Below are positions 1 through 11,000 of a DNA stretch of 22,248 bases, piece by piece (position 1 is the stretch's first letter; every line of letters starts with the position of its first letter). The stretch is from Sphacelaria rigidula (lineage: Eukaryota > Phaeophyceae > Sphacelariales): assembly GCA_964200075.2 (NCBI GenBank), contig CAXNAA020000344.1, positions 1-22,248 on the forward strand, in the 5' to 3' direction. A model generated the notes under the pieces. The model was not told the DNA's origin. It did not search any database and saw only the letters and a program-made list of their open reading frames with translations. The translations under genes were made by a program, and so were the position numbers.

Positions 1-244
1 AAAGAAAAGCACACGTGGAATAAAAAAAAGACCCAGTCAAAGCGAATGCTCAAAGCAACTCTCCATCGTATCATCTACTCTCAAGCTCACGAAAACTCTG
101 TTTCATGTGGATGTATTGAGGCAATCAAAACCACCATTACAAAAGAGAAAATCATCCCCCTGAAGCGGTGATCGAGACACCCTGACATTCAGGATGAGCT
201 GTTTTGCGTTTAATCCATCGCCCCTTGGGCTGGATACCGTTCAC
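1..244. other. AT-rich non-coding flank, nothing recognised
   Basis: A-rich start; no ORF, repeat or RNA signal was supported. Confidence 0.5.
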
Positions 245-270
245 GGAGTGATGCTACGGTAGGGGTACAC
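245..270 (+). repeat. Left terminal inverted repeat of element 245-502
   Basis: Pairs with 477-502, 24 of 26 positions. Confidence 0.6.
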
Positions 271-476
271 AAATATTTTCGGAGGGTAGAATTGTCAGGA
301 GCCCTTTGTCTCATCCAAAACACGACTTCTGAAATATGCGAGAGTACGCCAGGATTAACATTCCAATGTGCTGGGGATATCCCGAATAAATCTGCAAACT
401 GGGATGCCCTGGCCCATATTCTTGTGCGTCTAGAACCATCAGGAGCCTCTGAACCAGACAAAATTTCGCGAAAAAA

Positions 477-502
477 GTGTACCCCTACCGTAGCATTGCT
501 CC
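477..502 (-). repeat. Right terminal inverted repeat of element 245-502
   Basis: Reverse complement of 245-270 except two adjacent positions. Confidence 0.6.
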
Positions 503-929
503 ACGGTCATCATTCTGCGTTTTGCAGTCCGATACCGGTGAGCCAGTATAAATAGTCAAGGCATACATGGGTAAATATGCCGCATGCTTGTTCGAAGTAG
601 TTAAATTCTATTTTTACTCCACAACACTTTAAGATGCGTCCACAGCGTGTGTATAGCAATCATGATAACCTACGCAATTGAGACAAGTGTAGAAACGAAC
701 TAGTGCACGGACAAGCCTTCAGTAAAACCAAGGGTCACGCCAGGTTATGCAACCACGGCGCGCACGGAGGCGTGTCTGTAATTGTTGCAAACGGACACCC
801 TCTCTCTCCTCTAGTTGGAGCACCCGTAGGTTACGTCAACTAGCCCTCCGAACCCGTCAGTCGAATAGCTGGGCTCACCCTCGTATTACCCTTCCACCAT
901 TACGCCGCGATCCACAACAGTCGTGTGTC

Positions 930-1253
930 GGCTGTCCGAGAATCTTTGTTTTGCCATTCAGCGTGTATACTGGGTATACTGCACGGCTCTTTCGGAATGA
1001 TTCGTGCGATCGGAACCACGGAGGTTTCAAGGCGTGTGTATAAGCCTGGCGTCTGTATAAGCCTGGCGCGTGCATGCAGGCAAGCAGGTATTTTTTGGTT
1101 GTGCAGGTGAGCAGGTGTACCTTCGGATATGCAGATTAGCAGGTGAGAATATATCTTCGGCTATCGCCTTTTAGTATAGCCGCGTTTGTATACACTGCCT
1201 TCCAGTATTTGGGTTTCGATAGAGCAGAGGCTGTTCGAGAATCCGTGTTTTGC
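930..1253 (+). repeat. Imperfect 25-bp direct repeat pair, 299 bp apart
   Basis: Copies at 930-954 and 1229-1253 share GGCTGTYCGAGAATC then TGTTTTGC, three mismatches. The pair could be the remains of a long terminal or target-site duplication, or an old tandem duplication. Confidence 0.4.
1037..1068 (+). repeat. Two-copy tandem repeat, period 17 bp
   Basis: TGTATAAGCCTGGCG occurs at 1037-1051 and 1054-1068. Confidence 0.7.
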
Positions 1254-1281
1254 TTATTTTCGGTAAAAACCAATGGTTGGC

Positions 1282-1552
1282 CTGTAGAGGACACAAGAAG
1301 TGTGCAACAAGGGCTTCATGTACGACGTACTACGGGAGTGAAGTCACACAGTGGAGGATTTTGTACCGCTATTCCTTGCCGTAACAGTGCCCTAAATGCC
1401 GTTACTGGTGACCCTCCAGACGTATGTCGTCTAATTTTCCTCAGAGGTACGTTCAGCATGATGACTTGCTCCAGTAACGTATCTCGTTCCTCACGAGGGA
1501 TAGTAATCGTAGAACTCATACGTGAAACTGGAGCACGGTGTGTCCTCTACAG
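1282..1552. mobile_element. 271-bp inverted-repeat element enclosing an HTH-like ORF
   Basis: Perfect 14-bp inverted repeats CTGTAGAGGACACA at 1282-1295 and 1539-1552. The interior is almost filled by a minus-strand ORF (1519-1316) whose ATG lies about 20 bp inside the right end. This layout fits an internally deleted DNA transposon that kept the first part of its transposase. A TA lies within each end, giving TA-GAGGACACA if read as a TA-duplicating element. Confidence 0.42.
1316..1519 (-). pseudogene. 67-aa helix-turn-helix-like ORF, possible transposase N-terminal remnant
   Basis: Opens with a true ATG: MSSTITIPREERDTLLEQVI then LNVPLRKIRRHT and TAFRALLRQGI. The pattern hydrophobic helix, N-V-P-L-R-K-I, short turn, second Arg-rich helix resembles a DNA-binding HTH at the N-terminus of transposases. 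The protein ends soon after the HTH, with no catalytic DDE/DDD segment. It could equally be a chance ORF; its position between the inverted repeats is the main argument. Confidence 0.33.
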
Positions 1553-2600
1553 AGTTCTTGTACTGTCCATTTTAGAGGCGAAATGCTTCGTTTCGCCTGC
1601 GAGAGCATAAAATCCGCGACAGGGATTTCAGGGAGCTGGTCGACCGCTTGTGCATGATGCCGGTGATGCCGTCACCCGCAGCAGGTGCCACAGGTATATC
1701 GATGTACCCCTTGCGTCTCATCAAGTCGAAACATGCAGCGAAAAGCGGCAAATGAGAAGTTTGGGCTCCTTCCGTGAATTTGGGTTTTGTATCTCAACTT
1801 TTACAGTAGGCAAACCAGACAAAGCAAAAACGTCAGAATTCAAACAAACGCGCACATGATTAAAACAACTTGCATATAACTTCTTCGAGCTACCGCGGTG
1901 GACTTTCCCCATGATGAGGTGAAAAACTTTTTTTTCATGGATGAGTACCTTTAGCGCCTAGTCAAAAATCAAATCAATCGTGCGCTAAATTCAGGGCGAT
2001 GGCTTGCCTGAGCTCATCCATCATCAGACCACCTAGTTGTTGCACCTGTCACGTAAAGTGAGCGTGTCAACTGGTATTATTACACCCCCCAGCCACCTTC
2101 CGCGCGATAATATCGTCCCCTCACCGTAAACGGAGTCCGGCGGGCAGAATCTCAAGACCATAACTCATGATGCACATAAGGAGAGGAACGGGTACGTATC
2201 ATATGGTCTTCAGTCATTTCACGTCGTGCTCTCCTAATACAACAACTACGCGAGTATATCGTACACATAAATAACCACATGTATGGGGCGTCTAAATACG
2301 AAGGAAAACATGCAACACCTGTTTGATATGGTTAAATCCAAGCACCCACGCGCCCCTACAAAGCAAGAGGATAACTACATGAATATAATTAGAAGTCGAA
2401 AACAAACATATTCGGATACTGTCATGAAACACGGGAACGGGATAGCAACTTCATTTGCAAGGATATGAATATGGAATCAGATGCACACTTTTCACGGTTC
2501 TTTCATGATAGAAATTTATGATAAAAGATATCTATGAACTATTAGGCTAAAAAATCGTCACGCACACATGACGTCAACACTTTCACTTCAGTATAGCAGA
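1553..2600. other. Gene-poor stretch
   Basis: No convincing gene. A 61-codon plus-strand ORF (2283-2468, ATG start, Lys/Arg/Asn-rich) is unrecognised and may be chance. A small 8-bp inverted repeat TTTAGCGC/GCGCTAAA lies near 1951-1990. Confidence 0.4.
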
Positions 2601-4339
2601 GGCGCCGCAGTGACCTTCCCCCTCCCTTCCCCCCCGCCACCATCCGGGTCCCGGACTACTTCCTCGTATTCCATGTAGGGGAGGTTTGAACTGATACTCA
2701 CCGCCCTGCATCCTTGCACATGAATGCACCAGAACCAACCGTATTACAGCGTCGCGACGCTACACAACCACCAAATCGTTCACATCCCATTACCGACCTG
2801 GTCGTGGAGGCACGCCGCAACATTAGTTGAAGCAAATCGTGCGTATCAATTCCTGCGGCTGCTGCTACTGTGCATAGAGTTATCATAATCTCTGAGCTGT
2901 ACAAGCTTCCCCTACAACCACTCCGTTCGCCTCTTTGGACGCAACAACGACGACACTGGGAAAAAAATGCGGTACTAGTTAGGACAGCAACGTCTTGAAC
3001 CAGCACTGTCACTGCCATCATCGCTGTGGGGGACACAAGCACAAGAGCAGTTTGCGTCCTCACTCGCCTTGTTAGCTCAGGGCAACCACCGAACCAATTG
3101 CATCTACACTTCTCATACGCATGATATAACCACACACACAACCAACCTTCGCCAAAACGAACGTGAAAACCAAAATGAGCAATTGATAATGATGCTGACT
3201 ATTTTCTTAATCCAAAACAAAACGAAATCACAACTAAAAAACGACTACATTATTCTCCATAACCATCGCTCATCAGATAATGGACGAAATCCAACACAAA
3301 CCGATGTCATATCATGGAATATGGCACATGCAACACGTGGTACATCACGAAGAATAAAATAAGAACTAGGCCCTTGTCGACAATCCACAGGTCAGGAGCA
3401 ACACAAAAAAGAAGCCTATATATCCCGCAGCGACAACTGGACGCATTTTACACGAAAGTGGACATGTCAGTTGTGACCGTTCTCTTCAGTGGGAGAGCTG
3501 CGCCAATGTCTCCACACACAAGGGAAACGGTGCCCCGTATATGTATATATATAGTCAACCAAGGTGGTATTTCCATAAACACAGCAATACAAAAGCCGAG
3601 CCTCAACGCCAGCGGACACTGAGCGCAACAACACACATGAACTACCAACCCGAAGGTACATCGGCACACAGCGATACTTCGACGATGTCCTCCATGCAGC
3701 AACAGCTGTCCCACGAGCTTTACCATCGTCTCCAGCTCCAGAATCACCAACATCATGTTCTAGTCACATCAGTGCGCGTCCCGGCAACGCCACGACATCG
3801 GAGCAAGAATAAACAAAACAAAAAAATGTCTTCTCGTACACGTGCGGACCCTCACAAATAATACGATCCACCCACACAAGGGCACGGCCGTAGGGACACA
3901 GGAAATAAAATAAAATAAAAACCTTCGCCTTGACCAAATCCCAAACGTATCCTCAACCCGACGATATCCAGAGACGGATGGTGCTGTGGTAAGGATGGAC
4001 ACATCTTTTTTGAGCCCCTCTGACAGAAGTATGGACCTCTGAAGGGCAGCCTGGGAAACCTTTTGAATAATCAAGTGCATCACGGCCATAGATACACTCA
4101 AATGCGATCATGTAACGCAGCAGAAACGGAAAATAGAAGAGGGCTCAATCTTGGCAAGCAGCCGCATGGTGTACAAGATACCGAACTGATGCCTGAGTCC
4201 TGCACACGTAGTCTAAATAATGACCACTCGGAACTGAAGCCCACTAGTGGACCCACCACTCCACATTCCGGTTGCATTATGCTATAACGGACCGTATTCC
4301 CACACGGTATATTCCTCATGTTTGGGAGGATCGAAGCGC

Positions 4340-4545
4340 GGGGGGGGGGGGGGGGGGGGGGGGGAAAAAGAAAAAAAAGCCCACCCCCAAAAAAAAAAAA
4401 AAAAAAAAAAAAGAAAAAAAAAACTCCCCTACAAACCCCCNNNNNNNNNNTTGAGGTTGTTGATGTGTGGTTTGGTTTTTTTGTTGTTGTGGGTGGTTGT
4501 TTTTGTTGTTTTTTGGTGTTGGGGATAATTTACAGTAGCACACAG
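4340..4545. other. Assembly gap with homopolymer and two-letter edges
   Basis: A run of 25 G (4340-4364), A-rich runs to 4423, ten N (4441-4450), then about 75 bp made almost only of G and T. These look like low-quality read ends bordering an unresolved gap; predicted peptides across it are meaningless. Confidence 0.85.
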
Positions 4546-5168
4546 TTTCAAATCATGTATAAAAAAACAACGGAAAGTAATAGCTGCATTTAAATACCCC
4601 AATCTCCACTCGAGTGCCAGGGACAGATAGCCCAGACACAACAACACCACAACCACCGCCGCCTCCTTCACCAGGGCATTGCTGACGTGTTCAAGTGGAA
4701 GACATGAACAGAAAATAAAAAGATGTAGGGCTGGCGCGGGATACGATTGATGTAAACCCTGTGAACCAAAAATTGGCGGATTCACATGATGCTACTTCCT
4801 TTTTCTTCGGTCTCGCTACATCATCGGGTCCATCTTTGGGGGAAAACGCGCACGAACGCATCGGAAGGCGATCTGTACATACACATAATCTCCACGCCAT
4901 TTTCCCATGAAGGCCCGCACTCCTCCTGGATACGAATCTTTCCCGAAAAGGGGCATGATTTACCTCGAACCTTTCGGCGGGATGCGCTTAGAGGCGATAC
5001 CTGTCACGTCATTACGGCATCTCCGGGACTCTCCCCCAACACAGCACACACTCCAGCCCACCCTTCACCAAGTGGGATTGGACGATATTCGAGGGCCGGC
5101 GAACCGACTTCTTCAGAGACTAATTATTCACTATCGTTGACCTAATTTTTCATCATCACCCATGCACC

Positions 5169-5990
5169 ATGCGCTCCTTCCGTAGAGACAAGCATGTTCT
5201 TCTTCTTATCTTACGACCGCGAATCTTTTTTCACGAGAGATCCCCGACCTCTTTTCCTGAGCTAATCTACTGCGCACCGAACGCGCGGTACGCCAACCAC
5301 CGATACACGGTCAGACTTTCGCTCGAACCCCCTTCTTCGCACCACTGTTCCGTGTATGTGTGGCTGTCCACAATCGACACGTTTTGGTTTTGCTCTAGTT
5401 ATCGACGGCAACACCCCGTAGCGTGCCTCACACGTGACGACCGAATCCCGTATAGCGGCACCCACAACAACTTTTCCTTAGCTCTCATGATCCAGTTTCA
5501 CGGCTCACCGCCATACAAATCACCTAGTGGCCACAGCTCATCAAACTACCTCGCCCAATACCGACATGAGGAGTACATAGAATACAACAGGGGGGACAAT
5601 GGCATCTCGTGCAATCCGCCGCACAACTCGTGTCTCAGTCCTGCCTCAGTCACACCTGACAGAATATCGAAACACCTCATAACTCATTCGGTCCATCATT
5701 CCCACAGGGCAGATGTTCGAACCCTAATTCGTGTCTTCTTCGAGAAGTGTCGAAGTCGACGCCTTGAAAAGATACATGTGATCTGCACAAACCAAATAAA
5801 CTTGAAACGAACAGGTGAAAAGAAAGAATATCTCGAACCCAAATTCGGACGCGAGTGGAATGTATACACTCAAAAGGTACATGTCATATCTGTAAATTCT
5901 TCTCCCTATCCTCTAAACGTCTACAACAGAAATCAAGAGTGTGCACGTCTTAGTATCGATCACAAGCGAGAAACGATACAACAGAAGTAA
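5169..5990 (+). CDS. Unrecognised 273-codon ORF, doubtful
   Basis: True ATG, open for 822 bp on the plus strand within the C/A-rich flank of the KH gene. The translation is rich in His, Ser, Arg, Asn and Tyr, has no repeating structure, membrane segment or known motif, and reads like translated non-coding DNA. The skewed base composition lowers stop frequency, but the length is still more than expected by chance. Not assigned a function. Confidence 0.14.
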   Translation: MRSFRRDKHVLLLILRPRIFFHERSPTSFPELIYCAPNARYANHRYTVRLSLEPPSSHHCSVYVWLSTIDTFWFCSSYRRQHPVACLTRDDRIPYSGTHNNFSLALMIQFHGSPPYKSPSGHSSSNYLAQYRHEEYIEYNRGDNGISCNPPHNSCLSPASVTPDRISKHLITHSVHHSHRADVRTLIRVFFEKCRSRRLEKIHVICTNQINLKRTGEKKEYLEPKFGREWNVYTQKVHVISVNSSPYPLNVYNRNQECARLSIDHKRETIQQK

Positions 5991-6573
5991 CACCCTCCCC
6001 ACCGCCTCTCCCGGCGTGCCCTCCACCCCACAAAATGACAGCGCATACTATAGTACACACTTTCTTCACGAAACAGAAACTCACAAAAATACTTCAATTG
6101 CAACCCTTATCGCCGCCCGTTCAGAGAAGAGAAAGCAAAACCGTAAATAAATTAGTCGTCAAAGATCCATCGTGCCTTAACTCGACTGCTGTGAGGACGG
6201 GATAACCATCAAGACTCACGTCAGGATTTCCGACGAACGTGCCACCGCCCGTCTACCACCGAAGCGCTGCCCGCCGTCGTTCTCCTCGCCGCGTTCTCCT
6301 GACCCTCCCCCGGCTCTCTCACGACTTTTGAAAAGTCAAAACTGAAAAAAAGTACATGCGGAGATTCGCCTGGCGTCGTTCAGACGCAACTGCGGCTCCA
6401 CTGGCTGCTTGATGTGCAAGCAGTTCCGCCATCTCTCCATCTCATCAAATCACAACTATCCTATACCTCCGCCTCTTCCCGCCCACTTCAACCCTGGCCT
6501 CACCCATGCGCTGTTACAACACATGTTTCCTCATCGCCAGGTAAAGCGCTGACATACACTCACGCCATGAATT

Positions 6574-8034
6574 TCACCACCCGCGCACGCTCACCCGTCC
6601 AACCCCTCTGCTGACCGCGGGAAACGAACAGCGCTCGCCGGCAGGGAATTGGCTGCCAACCTGGCGCACCCTGGAAGTCTCATACTCGTAGTCATGCTCC
6701 GCGGACCGCCCGCCATCACCATAGATCGACACTGCGCGTGTTTGAAAAGCCGCACGGCCATCATCGCCGTCACAGAACCCACCCGTAGGATAGCCTCTCT
6801 GGTCTCCAATGTCATACGAGTCATTATGATGGAATCCCGCGCCCGTTATGTACGAATCGTTGAGGTGCTCTGTGCTGCTGGTGGAAGCAGGGCGAGCGAG
6901 GACCGCGCCGTGACGGTGAAACACCCTATTTTCCGCAGCAACCACCCCCTCCGTATCCAGTGCCTCCCCGTCGCGCCACCGCCCATCAGACTCAGAGTAA
7001 AACACATGGGGGCGTTGGTGTTGTAGATGGAGTTGGTGACGGTGTTGCTGGCGACGACCGTAGTCGGGGCAATCTGCACGGCCTACTGATGATGAGGCTG
7101 CCTCATAAGAAGTCGCGCCGCGCGACCGCGCGTAATGTTGATATTCGGAGTGATTATCACCCCCGCGGCCGACGCTGCAACTGTCTACTCTCCCTTCGCC
7201 AAGGCTGGACGAGTACTGGTCCATCCTGTCGTTGGATTCTGGCACAGACCACGTCGCAGGCTGCCGTCCGGTATGGAACGCCGGGTGACGAATCGTGGGC
7301 GGGTGCTGGGGTGGGGATGGAGATGGCGCGCAGGTTTTCTGCGACAGGACATGGCCGGAACCAGGGTGGCCGGAGCCGGCGGATGCGCTGTGGTGACAAA
7401 GATCGAATGCCTCGCGGTGCGGCGAGCTTCCGCGGTGGTAAGGGCCGGCGTTTCCGACGGTACCCCGCGTTACTACATCGGGGGATATCGGTGAAGAGTC
7501 CACAAACACGCAGCTGCCACCGTTGCTGTTGCTGCCGCCACTGCTGTTGCCCCCCGAAGAAAACGACTCCAGGCGGTGCGTGAGGTGAGGCGCGCTCCGG
7601 CGAGGGTGCTGATTCCCGTACTGATGGTACGCGCTGACGACGGACGGGTGAACTACGGGCGGCGGGACGGCCTGCAACATCATTCCGCTCAAAGAGGTTG
7701 ACCTTCCCGCAGTGCTGCCGGTATCAGCGGCGTTGTGGTTTGTGTGGGCGACGCGTGTGTTCAGCGGAGGAGACACAGTGGCTCGTGCGCCAGCGGTGAG
7801 CGAAGGAGCGACGTGGCGAGAGGGCGCTGAGCACGTGATACCGCCAAGTCGAAGTGACCCATCTTCCGCGCGCCCTTCGACCATGACGCTGTTCGTGGCG
7901 GCGGTGCTGATCTTGATTCCACTACTGCTGATGTTGCTGCACCCGCGGGAGCTGACGCTGTCGTCGGCGCACGTGGCGGGCATGCTTGAACTGCTCGGAA
8001 CATCTTCCACGCCGTCGAACACGCAGGACTTCCT
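6574..8034 (-). CDS. KH gene exon 9: long low-complexity C-terminus
   Basis: Acceptor catta|ccag at 8036-8035. 486 codons to TGA at 6576-6574. Composition is Ser, Gly, His, Arg and Tyr rich, with Gly/Ser/Asn repeats (SSGGNSSGGSNSNGG), a His/Gln patch (QQHRHQLHLQHQ) and several Tyr-containing SYD/SYE spots. It looks intrinsically disordered and prion-like, as in many RNP proteins. A strong donor-like ggacgg|gtgagc lies at 6594-6589, 5 codons before the TGA, so the last exon may instead splice onward; no downstream coding exon was convincing. Confidence 0.68.
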   Translation of the reverse strand, partial: RKSCVFDGVEDVPSSSSMPATCADDSVSSRGCSNISSSGIKISTAATNSVMVEGRAEDGSLRLGGITCSAPSRHVAPSLTAGARATVSPPLNTRVAHTNHNAADTGSTAGRSTSLSGMMLQAVPPPVVHPSVVSAYHQYGNQHPRRSAPHLTHRLESFSSGGNSSGGSNSNGGSCVFVDSSPISPDVVTRGTVGNAGPYHRGSSPHREAFDLCHHSASAGSGHPGSGHVLSQKTCAPSPSPPQHPPTIRHPAFHTGRQPATWSVPESNDRMDQYSSSLGEGRVDSCSVGRGGDNHSEYQHYARSRGATSYEAASSSVGRADCPDYGRRQQHRHQLHLQHQRPHVFYSESDGRWRDGEALDTEGVVAAENRVFHRHGAVLARPASTSSTEHLNDSYITGAGFHHNDSYDIGDQRGYPTGGFCDGDDGRAAFQTRAVSIYGDGGRSAEHDYEYETSRVRQVGSQFPAGERCSFPAVSRGVGRVSVRGW

Positions 8035-11000
8035 CTGGTAATGGATATAAAAAACAGGTCGACGGACATGCGTGGGCACACGGTTTGGCGGCAAGGGGGA
8101 AAGTTTGGACGGACTGCTTGCCACAACTAGGGCGGAAGATGGATTTCGCTGACCGTTGAAGAGAGTTAAGAGCCCGCAACTATTAGTAAAGCATACCTTC
8201 CCATCGGCCGAAGACAAGCCCGTGTTCGGCAAAGATTCTCCCGCGAAAAACGCTTGCAACTCATCAAAAGGATCAGTCAGCTCCTTTTCGTTGGTTTGGT
8301 GCTGCTGCTCCTTCTCCACCACTTGACCACCTCGCTCACTGCTGGCTTTATTGCTGGCGCTTCCGCTGTCGTTGCTTCCCAAGGACGGCGCCTCCGATGA
8401 ATCCGGTAAAGTCCGTGAGATCGTAACGGGACCCGCGGCAATGGGAGGACTTGGGCGCGGCCCAGCGATGGAGGGGGCTGCGGCCAACACTTGAGGAGGG
8501 TGCAGCTCAGGGCGCCGAAGAGACAGGGCGTCCACCTGTTTTCGAATTGTACAATGGGAGAGGGAAAAGAGGAGGAGGATATAAACGGAGGACGTGTACT
8601 CAGTGATCTTGCATGCCGGGGTCGGATGTACGTCGACCTCGAATCCATGCAGAGCCGGGACGGGGCACGCCGTGTTTCGCCGGACCAGGCTCGGAGGAAA
8701 GGGAGGGGGAGGCGGGGCGTACTCATTTGTTGTTTGTCTCCGTCGTTCGACTGTTGGCTACGCAACCCTTTCGAGACGGAGCATTATTCCTTCTCCTAAT
8801 AGAGACACCTCCAACATTATGGCGCTCATTAGCTTGGAGGAAGGGAGAGCTCAGACAGTTTGACAATATACTGTATTTATTCGTTCCTCCAGCGACACAG
8901 TCAAGACATGGACCACCGTGTGGAAACATGAATGCTGGTCAACATGACCGATCACACGCCCAAGTACGACTCTACTCGGCGACCAAACCTCAATCCAGTC
9001 CCCGGTGTGCGTAGATTTTTCATGACCTGCGGGTCAATTCGACACCGCACCTTGAGCTGAAGTACTCGGTTGGCGTCCTTGGCGTCCTGCTCGGTACGCG
9101 CCCGGCCTCGCAGCACTCCCTTCTCGCGCTCCACTAGGAGGGTGATGCCCATGTTGGACGAGATACCAGCCAGGATACGGCCGCTGCGACTGAGCAGTCG
9201 AGTCACAATGGCACGGTCAACTCTCACAGATACTTCGAGAGACTTCCACTCCGCCAAAGAAGCTATGAGTGCTTTAGCCTGTATCATCAGCAGAAGAATT
9301 GAGGGCGGAAGGATAAGGATGAAAAGAAATGAAACTAAATTGAAAGCCAAACATGAGAGTAGCTCCAAGGCGAAGAGCGAAAGCGAATGTGCTGGCGATA
9401 AAGTGTGTGCCATACCTCGACTCCTATAGCGAAGCACGACCAACTAAGCGAAACAGATAAGCATATACATATTCGTCAGTGAAAAACAATTTCATCAGTG
9501 GAACGACAAATGACGACTCCCAGCGTGGTCCTCAATTTTGCACATCGTGTGGTCATCAATCCACTGAAAAAAATTATTTCTTCGATTTTCACGTTACCAG
9601 GACATGACTCACCACGCATCGAACCGAAGCGGGCTCGCCCCGGAGCCTCACGCACGAGCACGGCCAGTCGGCCCAAAGTTCAACGCCGCCCTCTTCATCA
9701 CCCGTGTCAGGAGGTGCCGTCGCACCATCGCAAGAGTTACTGCCGTCCTTGGAAGCTGCGTTGTGGGCGGCGTCCAGGATCTTCTTCTTATGCTCGGCCC
9801 TGGCCTCCGCAGCTGCGCACGCGAGACCCTTCGAGTTTGCCAGATCTTTGAGAGCTGCTCTGGGCATGGGCACCTGTTGATTGTGTTCACGTATTGAATG
9901 CAGTGTCCGAGACAGAATTGTCCGAAAACCGAGACCGCAATGTGGGTGGATCGGAGATGACTACACCTGAAATTGTCGGTGAATAGGGAGAAATTATATA
10001 CCACAGACGACGTAAATCAATGTAAATATACGACGACGTAAATCAATGACTTACTCAGCCGTTCGTGTACCGGCGGTGCATTACGGGTTTTCTCCGTCGT
10101 CCAGATAAGAAGTGATCGATGCGATTTTAAAAGCGCCATTATCAGACGTTTTACCCTGGTAACGAAGAAAACATGGGGGAAGTAAATTATTGTTTAGGTC
10201 GGCGGGATACACAGACCAGTACTTCCTTCGACAAGCATTCCTTACCGCGAGGAAGTCTCCGGGAAAGAGAGAAGCCAACTTGTTTTGGAAGTCCTTCCGA
10301 CCTTCTTCGACGGCCTCAGGGCTGCCTCTCACCCAAACTGAGCCCCTCTTGTGGTCCACCTCTATCGTCACGCTGCTTGCCATTGTCTGAGCAAATAGGT
10401 GAACACATTACACGAGATGGTATTCGAAAACCGGCAGAGGGCGACGTGTGGGCGCCCCGAGACCGATCCACGGTTGTACGCCACGAATGTAAGAAACAAG
10501 CAACAGTAAATTCAAAGTGTGTTGGGTAGACTTATTTCCTCTCGAAGTTTTTGCTGCGAAGGTCGGATCTCAAAACTCTGCCCAAATATCATGTCAAGTT
10601 GGGTACAGTTGCATTGCTTCACCATCCAGGTGTTGAGTATGATCACAATACTCTGGTACTTCACGTTCCGGATGCTTGGATTATGATTTTTGATACTCCG
10701 CAGCCATGAATCACAAGAAATATATGCGTTTGAGGGCACCACTCATTCGCCCGCCAGTTCGTCCTCCGTGCCATACCTCACAGTTCACCCAGAAACCCCT
10801 GTCACGACGCTTGATCCTCGCAGCCCCAACAACGACCTCGGCGCACGCGTTCCCCGACACCAGCGCCGCCACAGCTTCCTTCGCCTCAACTACCGACCCC
10901 GCCGGTCCCCATATGAGAATATCTTGGGGCTGCACCGGCGTAGCCGATCCAACAGGCTTGTTGGCACTGCCGCCGCCGCCCTGTTTAGCTGCGGCAGCGG

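Larger units (their letters stand above)
245..502. mobile_element. Small inverted-repeat element (MITE-like)
   Basis: The ends 245-270 and 477-502 are inverted repeats of 26 bp with two mismatches; shared core CTACGGTAGGGGTACAC. The 206-bp interior has no credible gene. Size, structure and lack of coding fit a miniature inverted-repeat transposable element. A TA dinucleotide sits inside both ends (TA-CGGTAGGGG), so the element proper could be flanked by a TA duplication as in Tc1/mariner relatives. The superfamily is not certain. Confidence 0.6.
503..1281. other. Gene-free stretch with short repeats
   Basis: No credible coding frame. Holds a 17-bp-period tandem duplication (1037-1068) and one copy of a 25-bp imperfect direct repeat at 930-954, whose partner lies at 1229-1253. 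Confidence 0.5.
2601..6573 (-). other. 3' flank of the KH gene, GT-rich on the minus strand
   Basis: Nearly 4 kb with no recognised protein. By eye the plus strand is C/A-rich, so the minus strand is G/T-rich. This is what a long 3' UTR or transcribed flank of the KH gene might look like; no poly(A) site could be fixed. It also holds an AAATA pentanucleotide run near 3903-3918, an assembly gap at 4441-4450 and the unexplained ORF 5169-5990. Confidence 0.35.

Noticed and set aside
2283-2468. 61-codon plus-strand ORF as a small gene
   Set aside because: Protein-like composition but no motif, no splice context and no neighbour support.
2698-3141. 147-codon minus-strand ORF as an extra 3' exon of the KH gene
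   Set aside because: Starts at TTG; the best acceptor inside it reaches a stop after nine codons in phase 0, and the residues show no KH or tail-like character.
4247-4785. ORFs crossing the N gap
   Set aside because: They encode poly-Gly, poly-Lys or poly-Phe from homopolymer artefacts and unknown bases.
6649-7583. Plus-strand ORFs of 125, 207 and 119 codons
   Set aside because: They lie antisense to exon 9 of the KH gene; GC-rich low-complexity coding sequence opens the opposite frames.
9416-9430. 15-bp identity CTCGACTCCTATAGC with 21582-21596
   Set aside because: One 15-mer match is expected by chance in a window this long.
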